The notes under the pieces are model-generated. The model ran no database searches and was not told where the DNA came from. It saw nothing but the letters and a program-made list of their open reading frames with translations. This document shows positions 23,485 to 31,716 of a DNA stretch of 64,000 bases, piece after piece. A program made the position numbers and the translations under genes. Origin of the DNA: DATKQY01 sp035532475 (lineage in GTDB: Bacteria; Actinomycetota; Acidimicrobiia; Acidimicrobiales; Bog-793); the NCBI GenBank assembly GCA_035532475.1, contig DATKQY010000064.1:1-64000 (forward strand). The letters run 5' to 3'. How positions within the stretch are numbered: position 1 is the first letter of the stretch; the number at the start of each line of letters is the position of its first letter.

Positions 23485-24828
23485 GCAGAGGGCGTTCTGC
23501 CAGTCGTCGTCGACGAGGACGACTTCCCTGCCGGCCCGGTGGAGCAGGCTCGCCGCGACCGATGCCCGGTAGCTGCTCGCGCAGTGCGTCCAGACGGTCC
23601 CGGCCGGGACCTCGGCCAGGCGCGCGGGCAGGTCGACGACGAAGATGTTCTTCGCGCCGGCGACGTGGCCGGCGCGCCACTCGTCCTCGCGCCGCACGTC
23701 GAGCACGACGGGGCGGGGTTCCTCGCGCATCGCCCGCGCCAGCCCGGCGAAGTCGGTGACGGGGTAGGCGGCGACCGGCACACCGCTCGCCCCGGCGAGA
23801 CGCGCGGTGTCGCCGGCCGCGCCCCCCGCGAGGTGGTCGATACCGATGCGCGCGAGGTCGCGCGCCGCGCGCGCGACCTCCTCGGCCGACGCACCGACGA
23901 GAGTGACCGGCTTCCCGCGGGGGATCACCCAGCCGATGTAGGTCGTGAACTGCTCGGAGTGCTCGAAACCGACCGTGCCGGCCAGGTGCGAGCGGGCGAA
24001 GGCGCGGCGCGCCCGCAGGTCGACGACCCATTCGCCGGCCTCGATGCGGCGTCGGAGCTCGTCCGGGTCGACGGCCTCGGGCGGGTGGCGGGGGAAGGGG
24101 GCCGGACCCTGGCGGTTCGCGGGGGCCATCGCGGCGTAGTAGCGGGGGTAGGCGGTCAGCCCCGTGAGGAGACGGGAGACGAACTCGCCCTCGTCCTCGA
24201 CGACGAGCGCCAGGTTCCGCGAGCGCTCGTCCTCGATCGTGGCGCTCGCCGACGGCGAGGGCGGGGAGGACGAGCAGAAGCTGCCGAAGCCGTGGGTCGG
24301 CAGCACCGCCACGTCGCCCGGGAGCTCGCGGGCTAGCCCGCGCACCGACCGGTACTGGGCACGGGTGAGCTCGTCGGTCAGGGCCTCGGAGACGAGGTCG
24401 GTTCGCCCCACGGTCCCGAACAGCATCGAGCCGCCGGTCAGCACGGCGCACGCGACGCCGTCCTCGGCCACGACGTAGGCGAGATGGTTCGGCGTATGGC
24501 CCGGCGTCGCGCGCGCCGACACCGTCAGGCGACCGGCGGTGATCTCGTCGCCGGGCGACACCGGGTGGCGGGCGAACGCGACGTCCTCGTCGGCCGCGAC
24601 GAGGTAGTCGGCGCCGGTCAGGCGCGAGAGCTCGAGGCCGCCCGAGACGTAGTCGTTGTGCATGTGGGTCTCGGCGACGAGCGCGATCTCGACGCCCGCC
24701 GCCTTTGCCGCCTCGAGCACGCGCTCGACGTCGCGCTGGGGGTCGACGACGACCCCGGTCGAGCCGTCGTGGACGAGGTACGAGCGGTCTCCGAGCTCCG
24801 GCGTCGCGATGGTGACGATCGCTGGCAC
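23461..24828 (-). CDS. MBL-fold persulfide dioxygenase-like protein fused to two rhodanese domains
   Basis: 455 residues. An N-terminal MBL domain (1-240) of the ETHE1/CstB type has THMHNDYVSGG and ATPGHTPNHLAYV. Rhodanese 1 (about 250-335) lacks a catalytic Cys. Rhodanese 2 (about 355-455) has active C416 in THCASSYRAS. The MBL segment that normally reads TGD (iron-binding Asp) reads LTGGSMLFGTVG here. It probably acts on glutathione-independent persulfides or polysulfides in sulfur detoxification. GTG at 24828 follows a TAGCGT -10 by eight bases. Confidence 0.88.
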   Translation of the reverse strand: MPAIVTIATPELGDRSYLVHDGSTGVVVDPQRDVERVLEAAKAAGVEIALVAETHMHNDYVSGGLELSRLTGADYLVAADEDVAFARHPVSPGDEITAGRLTVSARATPGHTPNHLAYVVAEDGVACAVLTGGSMLFGTVGRTDLVSEALTDELTRAQYRSVRGLARELPGDVAVLPTHGFGSFCSSSPPSPSASATIEDERSRNLALVVEDEGEFVSRLLTGLTAYPRYYAAMAPANRQGPAPFPRHPPEAVDPDELRRRIEAGEWVVDLRARRAFARSHLAGTVGFEHSEQFTTYIGWVIPRGKPVTLVGASAEEVARAARDLARIGIDHLAGGAAGDTARLAGASGVPVAAYPVTDFAGLARAMREEPRPVVLDVRREDEWRAGHVAGAKNIFVVDLPARLAEVPAGTVWTHCASSYRASVAASLLHRAGREVVLVDDDWQNALCSGLPIEA

Positions 24829-24836
24829 GCGCCCTG

Positions 24837-24842
24837 ACGCTA
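24837..24842 (-). promoter_or_regulatory. -10 hexamer TAGCGT of the MBL-rhodanese gene
   Basis: It ends eight bases before the GTG at 24828. It is one side of a divergent promoter region of only 73 bp shared with the S51 peptidase gene. Confidence 0.5.
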
Positions 24843-24889
24843 GTTGCCCCGACGGTCGACGAGGGGTGAAGCGCGCGCGGCGGGCGCGC

Positions 24890-24895
24890 TAGCTT
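24890..24895 (+). promoter_or_regulatory. -10 hexamer TAGCTT of the S51 peptidase gene
   Basis: It ends six bases before the ATG at 24902; there is no Shine-Dalgarno, so a leaderless message is predicted. Confidence 0.55.
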
Positions 24896-24901
24896 CGGCC
24901 C

Positions 24902-25597
24902 ATGTCGCAGCCCCCCGCCGCCGGACCCGGTCCACTGGTTCTCGTCGGCGGCGGCGAGTGGCGTGCCGGCGCCACCTTCGACGCCGAGATGCTCGAGCGC
25001 TCCGGCGGGGAGGTGGTCGTCCTGCCGACCGCCGCCGCCTACGAGCGTCCCGAGCGCGCCGTGGCCACGGCGCGAGAGTGGATCTCCTCGCTCGGCGGAC
25101 GGGTCCGGGCCTGCATGGTCCTCACGCGGGCCGACGCCGAGGCCGCCGAGGCCGCAGCGGTCGTGCGCGGGGCGCGCTTCGTCTACCTCTCGGGGGGCTC
25201 GCCGCTCCACCTCCGCTCGGTGCTGAAGGACTCCGCGGTGCTCCACGCACTCGTCGCCGCATGGCACGGGGGCGCCGTGGTCGCCGGCTCGTCGGCCGGG
25301 GCGATGGTGCTCACCGACCCGATGGTCGACCCCCGGGGCGGGGCCTTCACCGTCGGCCTCGGACTCGTGCGCAACGTCGCGGTCGTCCCGCACTTCACCG
25401 GTGAGCTGACCGCCCAGCTGCGCCGGACCCTCGCGCTCGCCCCGTCTGGTTGCGCGGTCGCCGCGCTCGGCGAGACGACGGCGCTCGTGCGCGAGCCCGA
25501 CGGCACCTGGCGCCGGGCCGGCTCCGGAGAGGTCTCGGTGTTCGTCGACGCCGAGCCGGACGGCCTCGAGGCGCTCGCCGGCAAGCCCGTCTGGTGA
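24902..25597 (+). CDS. Peptidase S51/cyanophycinase-like protein
   Basis: 231 residues. The nucleophile elbow GSSAGAMVLTD (S131), LSGGSPLHLRSVL and a C-terminal LGETTALVREPDG match the S51 family, which includes dipeptidase E and cyanophycinase. It is shorter than cyanophycinase (about 270) and no cyanophycin synthetase is in the window, so a general Asp-dipeptidase-like role is as likely. Cytoplasmic, no signal peptide. Confidence 0.85.
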   Translation: MSQPPAAGPGPLVLVGGGEWRAGATFDAEMLERSGGEVVVLPTAAAYERPERAVATAREWISSLGGRVRACMVLTRADAEAAEAAAVVRGARFVYLSGGSPLHLRSVLKDSAVLHALVAAWHGGAVVAGSSAGAMVLTDPMVDPRGGAFTVGLGLVRNVAVVPHFTGELTAQLRRTLALAPSGCAVAALGETTALVREPDGTWRRAGSGEVSVFVDAEPDGLEALAGKPVW

Positions 25598-25608
25598 TGG
25601 CGGGCCGG

Positions 25609-26163
25609 CTAGTCGGCCTCGGTGATCGTGACGGATTCGATGAGGACTCGCTCCGCGGGCCGGCCGGAGCCGCTGCCGGTCTTCTCGATGGCCTCGAGCA
25701 CGTCGAGACCGGAGACCACCTTGCCGAACAGCGAGTAGAGCGGCGGCAGCTGGGTCCCCTGCGGCCCGCTGATGATGAAGAACTGGCTCCCGTTCGTGTC
25801 CGGCCCGGCGTTCGCCATCGCGAGCGAGCCGATCTCGTAGCGCCCGGGCGGCGGGAGCTCGTCCTCGAAGCGGTAGCCGGGGCTGCCCGCGCCGCTGCCG
25901 GTCGGGTCGCCGCCCTGGACGACGAAGCCGGGGATGATGCGGTGGAAGGCCACGTCGTCGAAGTAGTGGTAGCGGGCCAGGAAGACGAAGTTGTTCGCGG
26001 TGCGCGGGGCTCCGATCGCGTCGAGGGCGAGGGTCATGGAGCCCTTGGTCGTGCGCATCTCGGCGGTGTAGCGCTTCGACAGGTCGATGCACATGGGCGG
26101 GACCTCGTCGAAGTGCTGCGTCTTCGCCGCTGAACCGTCGGCGGGGGGGCACTCGATCGGCAT
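25609..26163 (-). CDS. Cyclophilin-type peptidyl-prolyl isomerase, cytoplasmic
   Basis: 184 residues from ATG at 26163 with GGAG six bases upstream. Cyclophilin core with VAFHRIIPGFVVQGGDP (catalytic Arg), NGSQFFII and LFGKVVSGLDVLE. No signal or membrane segment. The first 40 residues (ECPPADGSAAKTQHFDEVPP) parallel the pre-domain segment of the next cyclophilin gene, so the two are tandem paralogues; this one has lost or never had the anchor. Confidence 0.92.
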   Translation of the reverse strand: MPIECPPADGSAAKTQHFDEVPPMCIDLSKRYTAEMRTTKGSMTLALDAIGAPRTANNFVFLARYHYFDDVAFHRIIPGFVVQGGDPTGSGAGSPGYRFEDELPPPGRYEIGSLAMANAGPDTNGSQFFIISGPQGTQLPPLYSLFGKVVSGLDVLEAIEKTGSGSGRPAERVLIESVTITEAD

Positions 26164-26237
26164 GGTTCGCTCCGTTTCTCCTCGATCCGGCGGGTGCCTG
26201 CGGGCACCGGGCCAGGGTGGCTCGGCTGACGGGTCGC

Positions 26238-27011
26238 TCAGCCGACCTTGGTGATCGTGACCTTCACGATGTGGTGGAGGACCTTCGGCGTGCCACCCGA
26301 GCTCCCGTCCGCGCCGATCTTCTCGACGACCGCCGTGCCTGAGGTCACCGTGCCGAACAGCGTGTAGTTGGGCTCGGCGTCGAGCTGGGTCTGGCCGCCG
26401 GGGAGGATGACGAAGAACTGGCTGCCGTTCGTCGAGGGCCCGGAGGAGTTGGCCATCGCCAACCCGAAGACCGGGTAGCAGTCGTGCTTGGCGGTACAGG
26501 TCTTCGGCGGCGTGTTGCCGGTGAACGTATAGCCGGGACCACCGCTGCCCGATCCGTCCGGGCTGCCGCCCTGGACGACGAAGCCGGGGATCACCCGGTG
26601 GAAGGGCGTGCCGTCGAAGAAGTGGTACCGGGCGAGGAACACGAAGCTGTTCACCGCGGCAGGCGAGGAGGCCGCCGGCATCCGCGCGACGAAGGTGCCG
26701 ACGTCGGTCGTGAACGTGGCGTCGTAGATGCCCGTCGCCGAGATGCACGTCGGCGGAGCCTTGGTGAAGTGGGTGACGCGTTTAGCGGCGCCGGCGGCCG
26801 TGGTCGGCGGGCAGGTGACCGCCGGCTTGGTCGCGACGGGCTTCTTCGGCGTCTTGCCGGTGAGCAGGACGACGACCCCGACGACGACCCCGACGACGAC
26901 GAGCGCGCCGGCCACCCGCCGCAGCGTCCGGTTCCGCTGCGCGCGCTTTTGCTGCTCGGCGAGCTTCAGCTCGCGCATCGCCCGCTGGCGGGCTCGTTTG
27001 TCGCTCGGCAC
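26238..27011 (-). CDS. Membrane-anchored cyclophilin-type peptidyl-prolyl isomerase
   Basis: 257 residues from GTG at 27011. A basic, Gln-rich cytoplasmic head (about 1-30) precedes one membrane helix (GALVVVGVVVGVVVLLTG, about 35-52). An extracytoplasmic Pro/Thr linker leads to a cyclophilin domain with TPFHRVIPGFVVQGGSP and NGSQFFVILP. A pair of cysteines inside a loop (TCTAKHDCYP) may form a disulfide, fitting an extracellular location. It probably assists folding of exported proteins. The start follows a TAGCTT -10 by eight bases and diverges from lysC. Confidence 0.92.
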   Translation of the reverse strand: MPSDKRARQRAMRELKLAEQQKRAQRNRTLRRVAGALVVVGVVVGVVVLLTGKTPKKPVATKPAVTCPPTTAAGAAKRVTHFTKAPPTCISATGIYDATFTTDVGTFVARMPAASSPAAVNSFVFLARYHFFDGTPFHRVIPGFVVQGGSPDGSGSGGPGYTFTGNTPPKTCTAKHDCYPVFGLAMANSSGPSTNGSQFFVILPGGQTQLDAEPNYTLFGTVTSGTAVVEKIGADGSSGGTPKVLHHIVKVTITKVG

Positions 27012-27019
27012 GGACGGAC

Positions 27020-27025
27020 AAGCTA
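27020..27025 (-). promoter_or_regulatory. -10 hexamer TAGCTT of the anchored cyclophilin gene
   Basis: It ends eight bases before the GTG at 27011, back to back with the lysC -10 only 15 bp away. Confidence 0.5.
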
Positions 27026-27040
27026 GCCGCGACCGCAAGG

Positions 27041-27046
27041 TAGGTT
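27041..27046 (+). promoter_or_regulatory. -10 hexamer TAGGTT of lysC
   Basis: It ends seven bases before the GTG at 27054, the leaderless spacing seen across the window. It is the reason I prefer that GTG over the TTG at 27045. Confidence 0.55.
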
Positions 27047-27053
27047 GTGGCCC

Positions 27054-28268
27054 GTGGCCCTCACCGTCCAGAAATTCGGCGGTACCTCGGTGGCCGACGC
27101 CGAGCGGATCCGAGCCGTCGCAGATCACGTCGCCCGGACGCGCCGCGCCGGCGACGACGTGGTGGTGGTCGTGAGCGCGATGGGCAAGTCGACCGACGAC
27201 CTGTTGCGCCTGGCCGACGACGTGAGCTCGACCCAGCCCGGGCGCGAGCTCGACATGCTGCTCACCGCGGGCGAGCGCATCTCGATGGCCCTCGTCTGCA
27301 TGGCGCTCGCCGAGCTCGGCGTCCCGGCCTCGTCGTTCACCGGGAGCCAGGCTGGGATCATCACCGACACGACGCACACGAAGGCGAAGATCCTGCAGGT
27401 CCGTGGGGACCGGCTGCGCCAGGCGCTCGCCGACGGCGCCGTTCCCGTCGTCGCCGGCTTCCAGGGCGTCTCGAGCGAGCGCGACGTGACGACGCTCGGG
27501 CGCGGCGGGTCGGACGTCTCGGCCGTCGCGCTCGCAGCGGCGCTCGGGGCCGACCGCTGCGAGATCTACACCGACGTGTCCGGCGTGTTCACCGCCGACC
27601 CACGCATCGTGCCGAGCGCGCGCAAGCTGCCCCGGATCTCCTTCGAGGAGATGCTGGAGATCTCCGCGACCGGCGGGCGCGTGCTGATGCTGCGCTCGGT
27701 CGAGTTCGCCCGCAACCACCACGTCCCGCTGCACGTCCGCTCGAGCTTCACGTGGGAGCCGGGAACGATCGTCACCGAGGAGGACCCGACCATGGAGCAG
27801 CCGATCGTCTCTGCCGTGACGAGCGACACCTCCGCGGCCAAGCTCACCTTGACGGGCGTCCCCGACCGGCCCGGCATCGCCGCTTCGCTGTTCCGCGCGC
27901 TCGCCGACCACTCGGTGAACGTCGACATGATCGTCCAGAACACCTCCCATCACGGGACGACCGACATCTCCTTCACCGTGCCGCGCACGGAGCTGCGCAT
28001 CGCCACGTCGGTGGCGGAGGAGCTCTGCCCCCAGATCGGCGCGGTCTCGCTGCTGGTGGACGAGGCGGTCGCCCAGGTGTCCCTCGTCGGCGCGGGGATG
28101 AAGACCCACCCCGGCGTGACGGCGACGATGTTCGAGACGCTGGCGAAGGAGCAGATCAACATCCAGATGATCTCCACCTCGCCGATCCGCATCTCCTGCA
28201 TGGTCGAGTCCGGTGCCGAGGAGCGGGCCGTCCAGGCGCTGCACGAGGCGTTCGGCCTCGCCGGCTGA
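27054..28268 (+). CDS. lysC: Aspartate kinase
   Basis: 404 residues, GTG start. N-terminal kinase domain with TVQKFGGTSVAD, MLLTAGERIS, GFQGVSSERDVTTLGRGGSD and EIYTDVSGVFTADPR; C-terminal tandem ACT domains (about 250-404) that bind lysine and threonine for feedback control. It phosphorylates aspartate as the entry to lysine, threonine, methionine and diaminopimelate synthesis. asd follows after 60 bp. An internal ATG at 27792 with its own strong ribosome-binding site (27776-27783) could yield a separate regulatory beta subunit. Confidence 0.97.
   Translation: MALTVQKFGGTSVADAERIRAVADHVARTRRAGDDVVVVVSAMGKSTDDLLRLADDVSSTQPGRELDMLLTAGERISMALVCMALAELGVPASSFTGSQAGIITDTTHTKAKILQVRGDRLRQALADGAVPVVAGFQGVSSERDVTTLGRGGSDVSAVALAAALGADRCEIYTDVSGVFTADPRIVPSARKLPRISFEEMLEISATGGRVLMLRSVEFARNHHVPLHVRSSFTWEPGTIVTEEDPTMEQPIVSAVTSDTSAAKLTLTGVPDRPGIAASLFRALADHSVNVDMIVQNTSHHGTTDISFTVPRTELRIATSVAEELCPQIGAVSLLVDEAVAQVSLVGAGMKTHPGVTATMFETLAKEQINIQMISTSPIRISCMVESGAEERAVQALHEAFGLAG
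27792..28268 (+). CDS. Predicted in-frame internal product: aspartate kinase beta subunit
   Basis: The same frame as lysC restarts at ATG 27792 (MEQPIVSAVTSD), preceded by GAGGAGG with an eight-base spacer. The 158-residue product would be the two ACT domains only. Corynebacterium and Bacillus aspartokinases are alpha2beta2 enzymes whose beta chain arises from exactly this kind of internal start. The sequence shows the site; its use is inference. Confidence 0.65.
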   Translation: MEQPIVSAVTSDTSAAKLTLTGVPDRPGIAASLFRALADHSVNVDMIVQNTSHHGTTDISFTVPRTELRIATSVAEELCPQIGAVSLLVDEAVAQVSLVGAGMKTHPGVTATMFETLAKEQINIQMISTSPIRISCMVESGAEERAVQALHEAFGLAG

Positions 28269-28315
28269 GCCCTGGCCCGCGCGGGGTCCGGTCCCGGACC
28301 GGAAGGCCGCATCGC

Positions 28316-28321
28316 TAACCT
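28316..28321 (+). promoter_or_regulatory. -10 hexamer TAACCT of asd
   Basis: It ends seven bases before the GTG at 28329, so asd probably has its own leaderless promoter in addition to any readthrough from lysC. Confidence 0.55.
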
Positions 28322-28328
28322 GTTGACC

Positions 28329-29351
28329 GTGCGAGTCGGGATCTTCGGGGCGACGGGGCAGGTCGGAGGCGTGATGCGCAGCATCCTCGCCGAGCGCGGC
28401 TATCCCGTCGAGGAGATGCGCTACTTCGCCTCGGCGCGCTCGGCCGGGGCCCGGGTGGTCTGGGGCGGCCGCGAGGTCGAGGTGGAGGACGCCGAGCGCG
28501 CCGACTTCGCCGGCCTCGACGTGGCGCTGTTCTCCTGCGGGAAGGCCGCCTCGATCGCGCTCGCGCCCCGCGTCGCCGCCGCCGGGGCGGTGGTGATCGA
28601 CAACTCGTCGGCCTGGCGCATGGACCCGGAGGTTCCCCTCGTCGTCTCGGAGGTGAACGCGGACGCGCTCGCCTCGATCCCGAAGGGGATCGTGGCCAAC
28701 CCGAATTGCACGACGATGGTGGCGATGCCGGTGCTGAAGCCGCTGCACGACGCCGCGGGACTGCGGCGAGTTCTAGTCGCCACCTACCAGGCGGTCTCGG
28801 GCGCGGGCGTCGCGGGCGTGGCCGAGCTCGACGAGCAGGTGCGCAAGGTGGCCGAGGGTGCCTCGGCCCTCACCTTCGACGGCGCGGCCGTCGAGCTGGC
28901 GGTGCCGTCGAAGTTCGTGGCGCCGATCGCCTTCAACGTTGTTCCGCTCGCGGGCAACCTCGTCGACGACGGGTCGGGCGAGACCGACGAGGAGCAGAAG
29001 TGGCGGAACGAGAGCCGGAAGATCCTCGGGCTCCCCCGCCTGCTCGTCGACTGCACCTGCGTCCGGGTGCCGGTCTTCACCGGGCACTCGCTGGCGCTGC
29101 ACCTCGAGTTCGAGCGGCCGCTGCCCCCCGAGGAGGCGAGGCGCCTCCTCGAGGGCGCGCCGGGCGTCTCGCTCGTCGACGTGCCGTCGCCGCTCGCGGC
29201 CGCCGGCAAGGACCCGTCGCTCGTCGGCCGGATCCGCAGGGACGCCACCGTCGAGCACGGCCTCGCGATGTTCGTCGTCGGCGACAACCTGCGCAAGGGC
29301 GCCGCGTTGAACGCCGTCCAGATCGCCGAGGCGCTCCGGGCTCGCAACTGA
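28329..29351 (+). CDS. asd: Aspartate-semialdehyde dehydrogenase
   Basis: 340 residues. NADP-binding VRVGIFGATGQVGGVM, active-site Cys in VANPNCTTMVAMPVL, YQAVSGAGVAGVAEL and the His in FTGHSLALHLEFE. It reduces aspartyl phosphate to the semialdehyde, directly after LysC in the pathway. I chose GTG at 28329 over TTG at 28323 because the protein family begins there and the -10 spacing fits. Confidence 0.96.
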   Translation: MRVGIFGATGQVGGVMRSILAERGYPVEEMRYFASARSAGARVVWGGREVEVEDAERADFAGLDVALFSCGKAASIALAPRVAAAGAVVIDNSSAWRMDPEVPLVVSEVNADALASIPKGIVANPNCTTMVAMPVLKPLHDAAGLRRVLVATYQAVSGAGVAGVAELDEQVRKVAEGASALTFDGAAVELAVPSKFVAPIAFNVVPLAGNLVDDGSGETDEEQKWRNESRKILGLPRLLVDCTCVRVPVFTGHSLALHLEFERPLPPEEARRLLEGAPGVSLVDVPSPLAAAGKDPSLVGRIRRDATVEHGLAMFVVGDNLRKGAALNAVQIAEALRARN

Positions 29352-29549
29352 GGCGAGCGCGCTCCGACCGCCCCGCGGTCGGCCACGCCGAACACCGGGC
29401 GGTGCCAGGCGGTGCCCCGGGTCGGGGCGAGCGGCGGCACGCGGCCCGCGTCCCACGGGAGGCGCCCGCCCTGGCCACACGCCCGGCGCGTCGCGCGGCG
29501 CCGGTCGGGTATTGCGGGGCGCGTCACGCGATCGACATCACCGTGTCAC

Positions 29550-29579
29550 TTGCCGCCCCGACGTAGGGCTTCCTAGCAT
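29550..29579 (+). promoter_or_regulatory. Promoter TTGCCG-N18-TAGCAT of the CHAP gene
   Basis: -35 TTGCCG at 29550-29555 and -10 TAGCAT at 29574-29579. The leader of about 50 bases ends in GGAGGGGGG before the ATG at 29637, so this gene has a conventional leader. Confidence 0.5.
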
Positions 29580-29636
29580 CCTGCGGTCGACCGTTCGAGG
29601 CGTGCTCACGGTCGTCTCGACCGCCGGAGGGGGGAG

Positions 29637-30797
29637 ATGTCGCGTACCGACGCGCTGGCGCGGCGCGCCCGGATGGCCGGTCGCCATCCCCGGCCGCCGG
29701 CCGCCAGCGCCGCGGCGGTGCTGGCGGCTGCCCTCGGCGCGCTTTCGCTGCTGCCGGGCGCGCCCGCCGCCGCCTCGACGCGCTCCGCCCGCCCGGCCGG
29801 GGCCTCCGGACGCCCCCTCGCCACCTCGGCCGCCTGGTGCTCGACGCACGGGTCGGGGCTCGGCGGCTGGACGGGGACGAGCCCGAACCTGCCGATCTGC
29901 GGCCCCGGCCCCGACTACGGCGGGACCTGGCAGTACGTCGACCTGCCCGGTCCGGGCGGTGCGCCGGCCGGCTTCTACAACGCCACGCCGGGTTTCCAGT
30001 GTGTCGAGCTCGCCGAGCGCTGGCTCGCCGTCGCCGACGGGTTCGCGCCCCAGCATGCCGAGGGGTCGCTTGTCGCCGCGGTCTACCACGCCGCCTTCCC
30101 TCGTTCGACGCTCGTCGTGGACGGCTCGCCGGGCGCGGTCGGCCACCCGCCGGTACGGGGGGACGTGATCAGCTTCTCCCTCGTGCCGTCCTTCGAGGAC
30201 CCGAGCGACGGCCACGTCGCCATCGTCGTGCGCTCCTCGGTCGACCCGTTCTCGGGCAACGGCTCGGTCCTCGTCGCGCAGCAGAACGTCTCGAGCAGCG
30301 ACTACCTGATGACCCTGGACGTGGTCGGCTGGCGGCTCGAGGACCCGCAGGAGCCGGGAAACGCCGAGTTCCAGTTCCCCTACGCCGAGTGGCTGCACGT
30401 CCTGCCGACCCCCACGGAAGCGGCCCTCGCCCGGCGGCTCCAGCTCGACCAGCTGGCCCGCGAGCGCGCCGACTCGCCAGCCCTGGTCCTGACGGTGCCC
30501 GCCTCGATGGCGCGCCGTCCACGCTCGCGCCGGCGGACGGCTGAGCTCGCCGGCGCGCCGGCGAGCGGCGAGGCGCGCCTGGTCGACTTCGTCGCGGCCA
30601 TGCCCGGTCCCCGGGTGGCGGCCGCCCGGGGGGAGCGGGACCTTCCCGGCGTGGGCCTCGCGCGCACGGCCTCCCGGTCCGGCGGAGGGCCCCAGGGTTT
30701 CCCTCCTGTCGCCGCGCTCGGCTGCGCCGTGCTGCTCGTGCTCCTCGCCCGGCGGCGGCTGCTGCCGGGCGGTCGCGGACCCGTCAGCTCCCGCTGA
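29637..30797 (+). CDS. Secreted CHAP-domain protein with C-terminal membrane anchor
   Basis: 386 residues from ATG at 29637 with a strong binding site. Signal peptide about 1-47. The CHAP amidase/peptidase core has C122 (GFQCVELAERW) and H193 (SDGHVAIVV). The C-terminal third is an Arg/Ala-rich stalk ending in one hydrophobic helix (VAALGCAVLLVLLARRRLL) with a basic stop-transfer. CHAP enzymes cut peptidoglycan cross-bridges or stem peptides. No LPXTG motif is present, so it is anchored by the helix rather than a sortase. Its 3' end overlaps the convergent unknown gene by 14 bp. Confidence 0.85.
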   Translation: MSRTDALARRARMAGRHPRPPAASAAAVLAAALGALSLLPGAPAAASTRSARPAGASGRPLATSAAWCSTHGSGLGGWTGTSPNLPICGPGPDYGGTWQYVDLPGPGGAPAGFYNATPGFQCVELAERWLAVADGFAPQHAEGSLVAAVYHAAFPRSTLVVDGSPGAVGHPPVRGDVISFSLVPSFEDPSDGHVAIVVRSSVDPFSGNGSVLVAQQNVSSSDYLMTLDVVGWRLEDPQEPGNAEFQFPYAEWLHVLPTPTEAALARRLQLDQLARERADSPALVLTVPASMARRPRSRRRTAELAGAPASGEARLVDFVAAMPGPRVAAARGERDLPGVGLARTASRSGGGPQGFPPVAALGCAVLLVLLARRRLLPGGRGPVSSR

Positions 30798-31716
30798 GGA
30801 CGGCCTCCAGGCGCTCGGCCTGCCAGCGGCGCTCGGCGACGCCTGCCGCCGCGCCGTCGCGGTCGGCGACCGCCTGGCGGACGCGATCGGCGGCGTCGCG
30901 GGCGCAGACGGCCGCGGGCTCGTAGGCCGGGACGTGCTCGGTGCCGAACGCGATCGCGCCCCACGGGGTCGTGATGACCTCGGCCGTCCGCGGCGACCTC
31001 TCCTCCCCGGCCTCGTGCTCACCGGCCTCCTCGGCGACGGACTCGCGCGTCGCGACGTAGCGGGGCAACGCGACGTGGCGCAAGGCCTCGACCGCGGCGA
31101 GCACGGCCTCCTGGAGCGCCGCGATCGTCGTCCACGCGGGGTCGTCCAACGTGTCGATGTCGGAGTCCTTGTCGGAGAGCGAGGTCTGGAAGGCGACGTC
31201 GCCGAGCGTCTCCTGGGTGCGGCGTAGTCGCCGGGCGGCGGCCAGCCGGGCGAGTCGGGCGAGGCCGCCCTCGGCATCGGCCCGCTCGAGGAAGCGCCTG
31301 GCCTCCTCGATGACCCCGCCGATCGTCCTGCCGTGGGGGAGGGGCACGGCGACGTTCTCGCCGACGGCGTGCTCGACGCAGTCGAGGGCGAAGGCCGCCG
31401 CGCGCTCGGGGTCCCAGTTCGCCTCCGCGAGGAGGCGCGCGGCCCGCACGGCGAGCGTGCCGTCGGCGCCCGCCTCGGCCGCCGAGGCGGGCGCTGTCGC
31501 GGCGCCGCCGGCGTCGACCGGCTCGGCGGTGAAGATGCGGTCATTGAGCACGTCGAGGAGGGCGTCACCGCTCCGGAGGATCAGCACCGGCGCCTCGGCG
31601 ACGGTCGGGCTCACCGGGCCCGTGCCGGTCGCGGCCGGCAGCTGCCAGACGATGTCGCCGACGGTCGTGTGCTCCACCCCGTCCGGTCCGGTCGTGACGT
31701 ACAGGCGGTCCGTCAT
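30784..31716 (-). CDS. Unknown protein, 310 residues
   Basis: ATG at 31716 with GGGAGGAG upstream. No signal peptide or membrane segment. The N-terminus (MTDRLYVTTGPDGVEHTTVG, then DIVWQLPAA) is beta-like; the middle is helical and Ala/Arg-rich (GTLAVRAARLLAEANWDPER, then AAFALDCVEHAV); the C-terminus contains EVITTPWGAIAFGTEHVPAY. Many acidic residues. I do not recognise the family. It lies alone between a convergent cell-wall gene and a long regulatory-looking gap. Confidence 0.7.
   Translation of the reverse strand: MTDRLYVTTGPDGVEHTTVGDIVWQLPAATGTGPVSPTVAEAPVLILRSGDALLDVLNDRIFTAEPVDAGGAATAPASAAEAGADGTLAVRAARLLAEANWDPERAAAFALDCVEHAVGENVAVPLPHGRTIGGVIEEARRFLERADAEGGLARLARLAAARRLRRTQETLGDVAFQTSLSDKDSDIDTLDDPAWTTIAALQEAVLAAVEALRHVALPRYVATRESVAEEAGEHEAGEERSPRTAEVITTPWGAIAFGTEHVPAYEPAAVCARDAADRVRQAVADRDGAAAGVAERRWQAERLEAVLSGS

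Noticed and set aside
24902..25597. Calling the S51 protein a true cyanophycinase
   Set aside because: It is shorter than cyanophycinases and no cyanophycin synthetase is present in the window.
23405..26152. 915-residue minus-strand frame across the S51 peptidase and cyclophilin
   Set aside because: It reads antisense or out of frame through three well-supported genes and has no domain.
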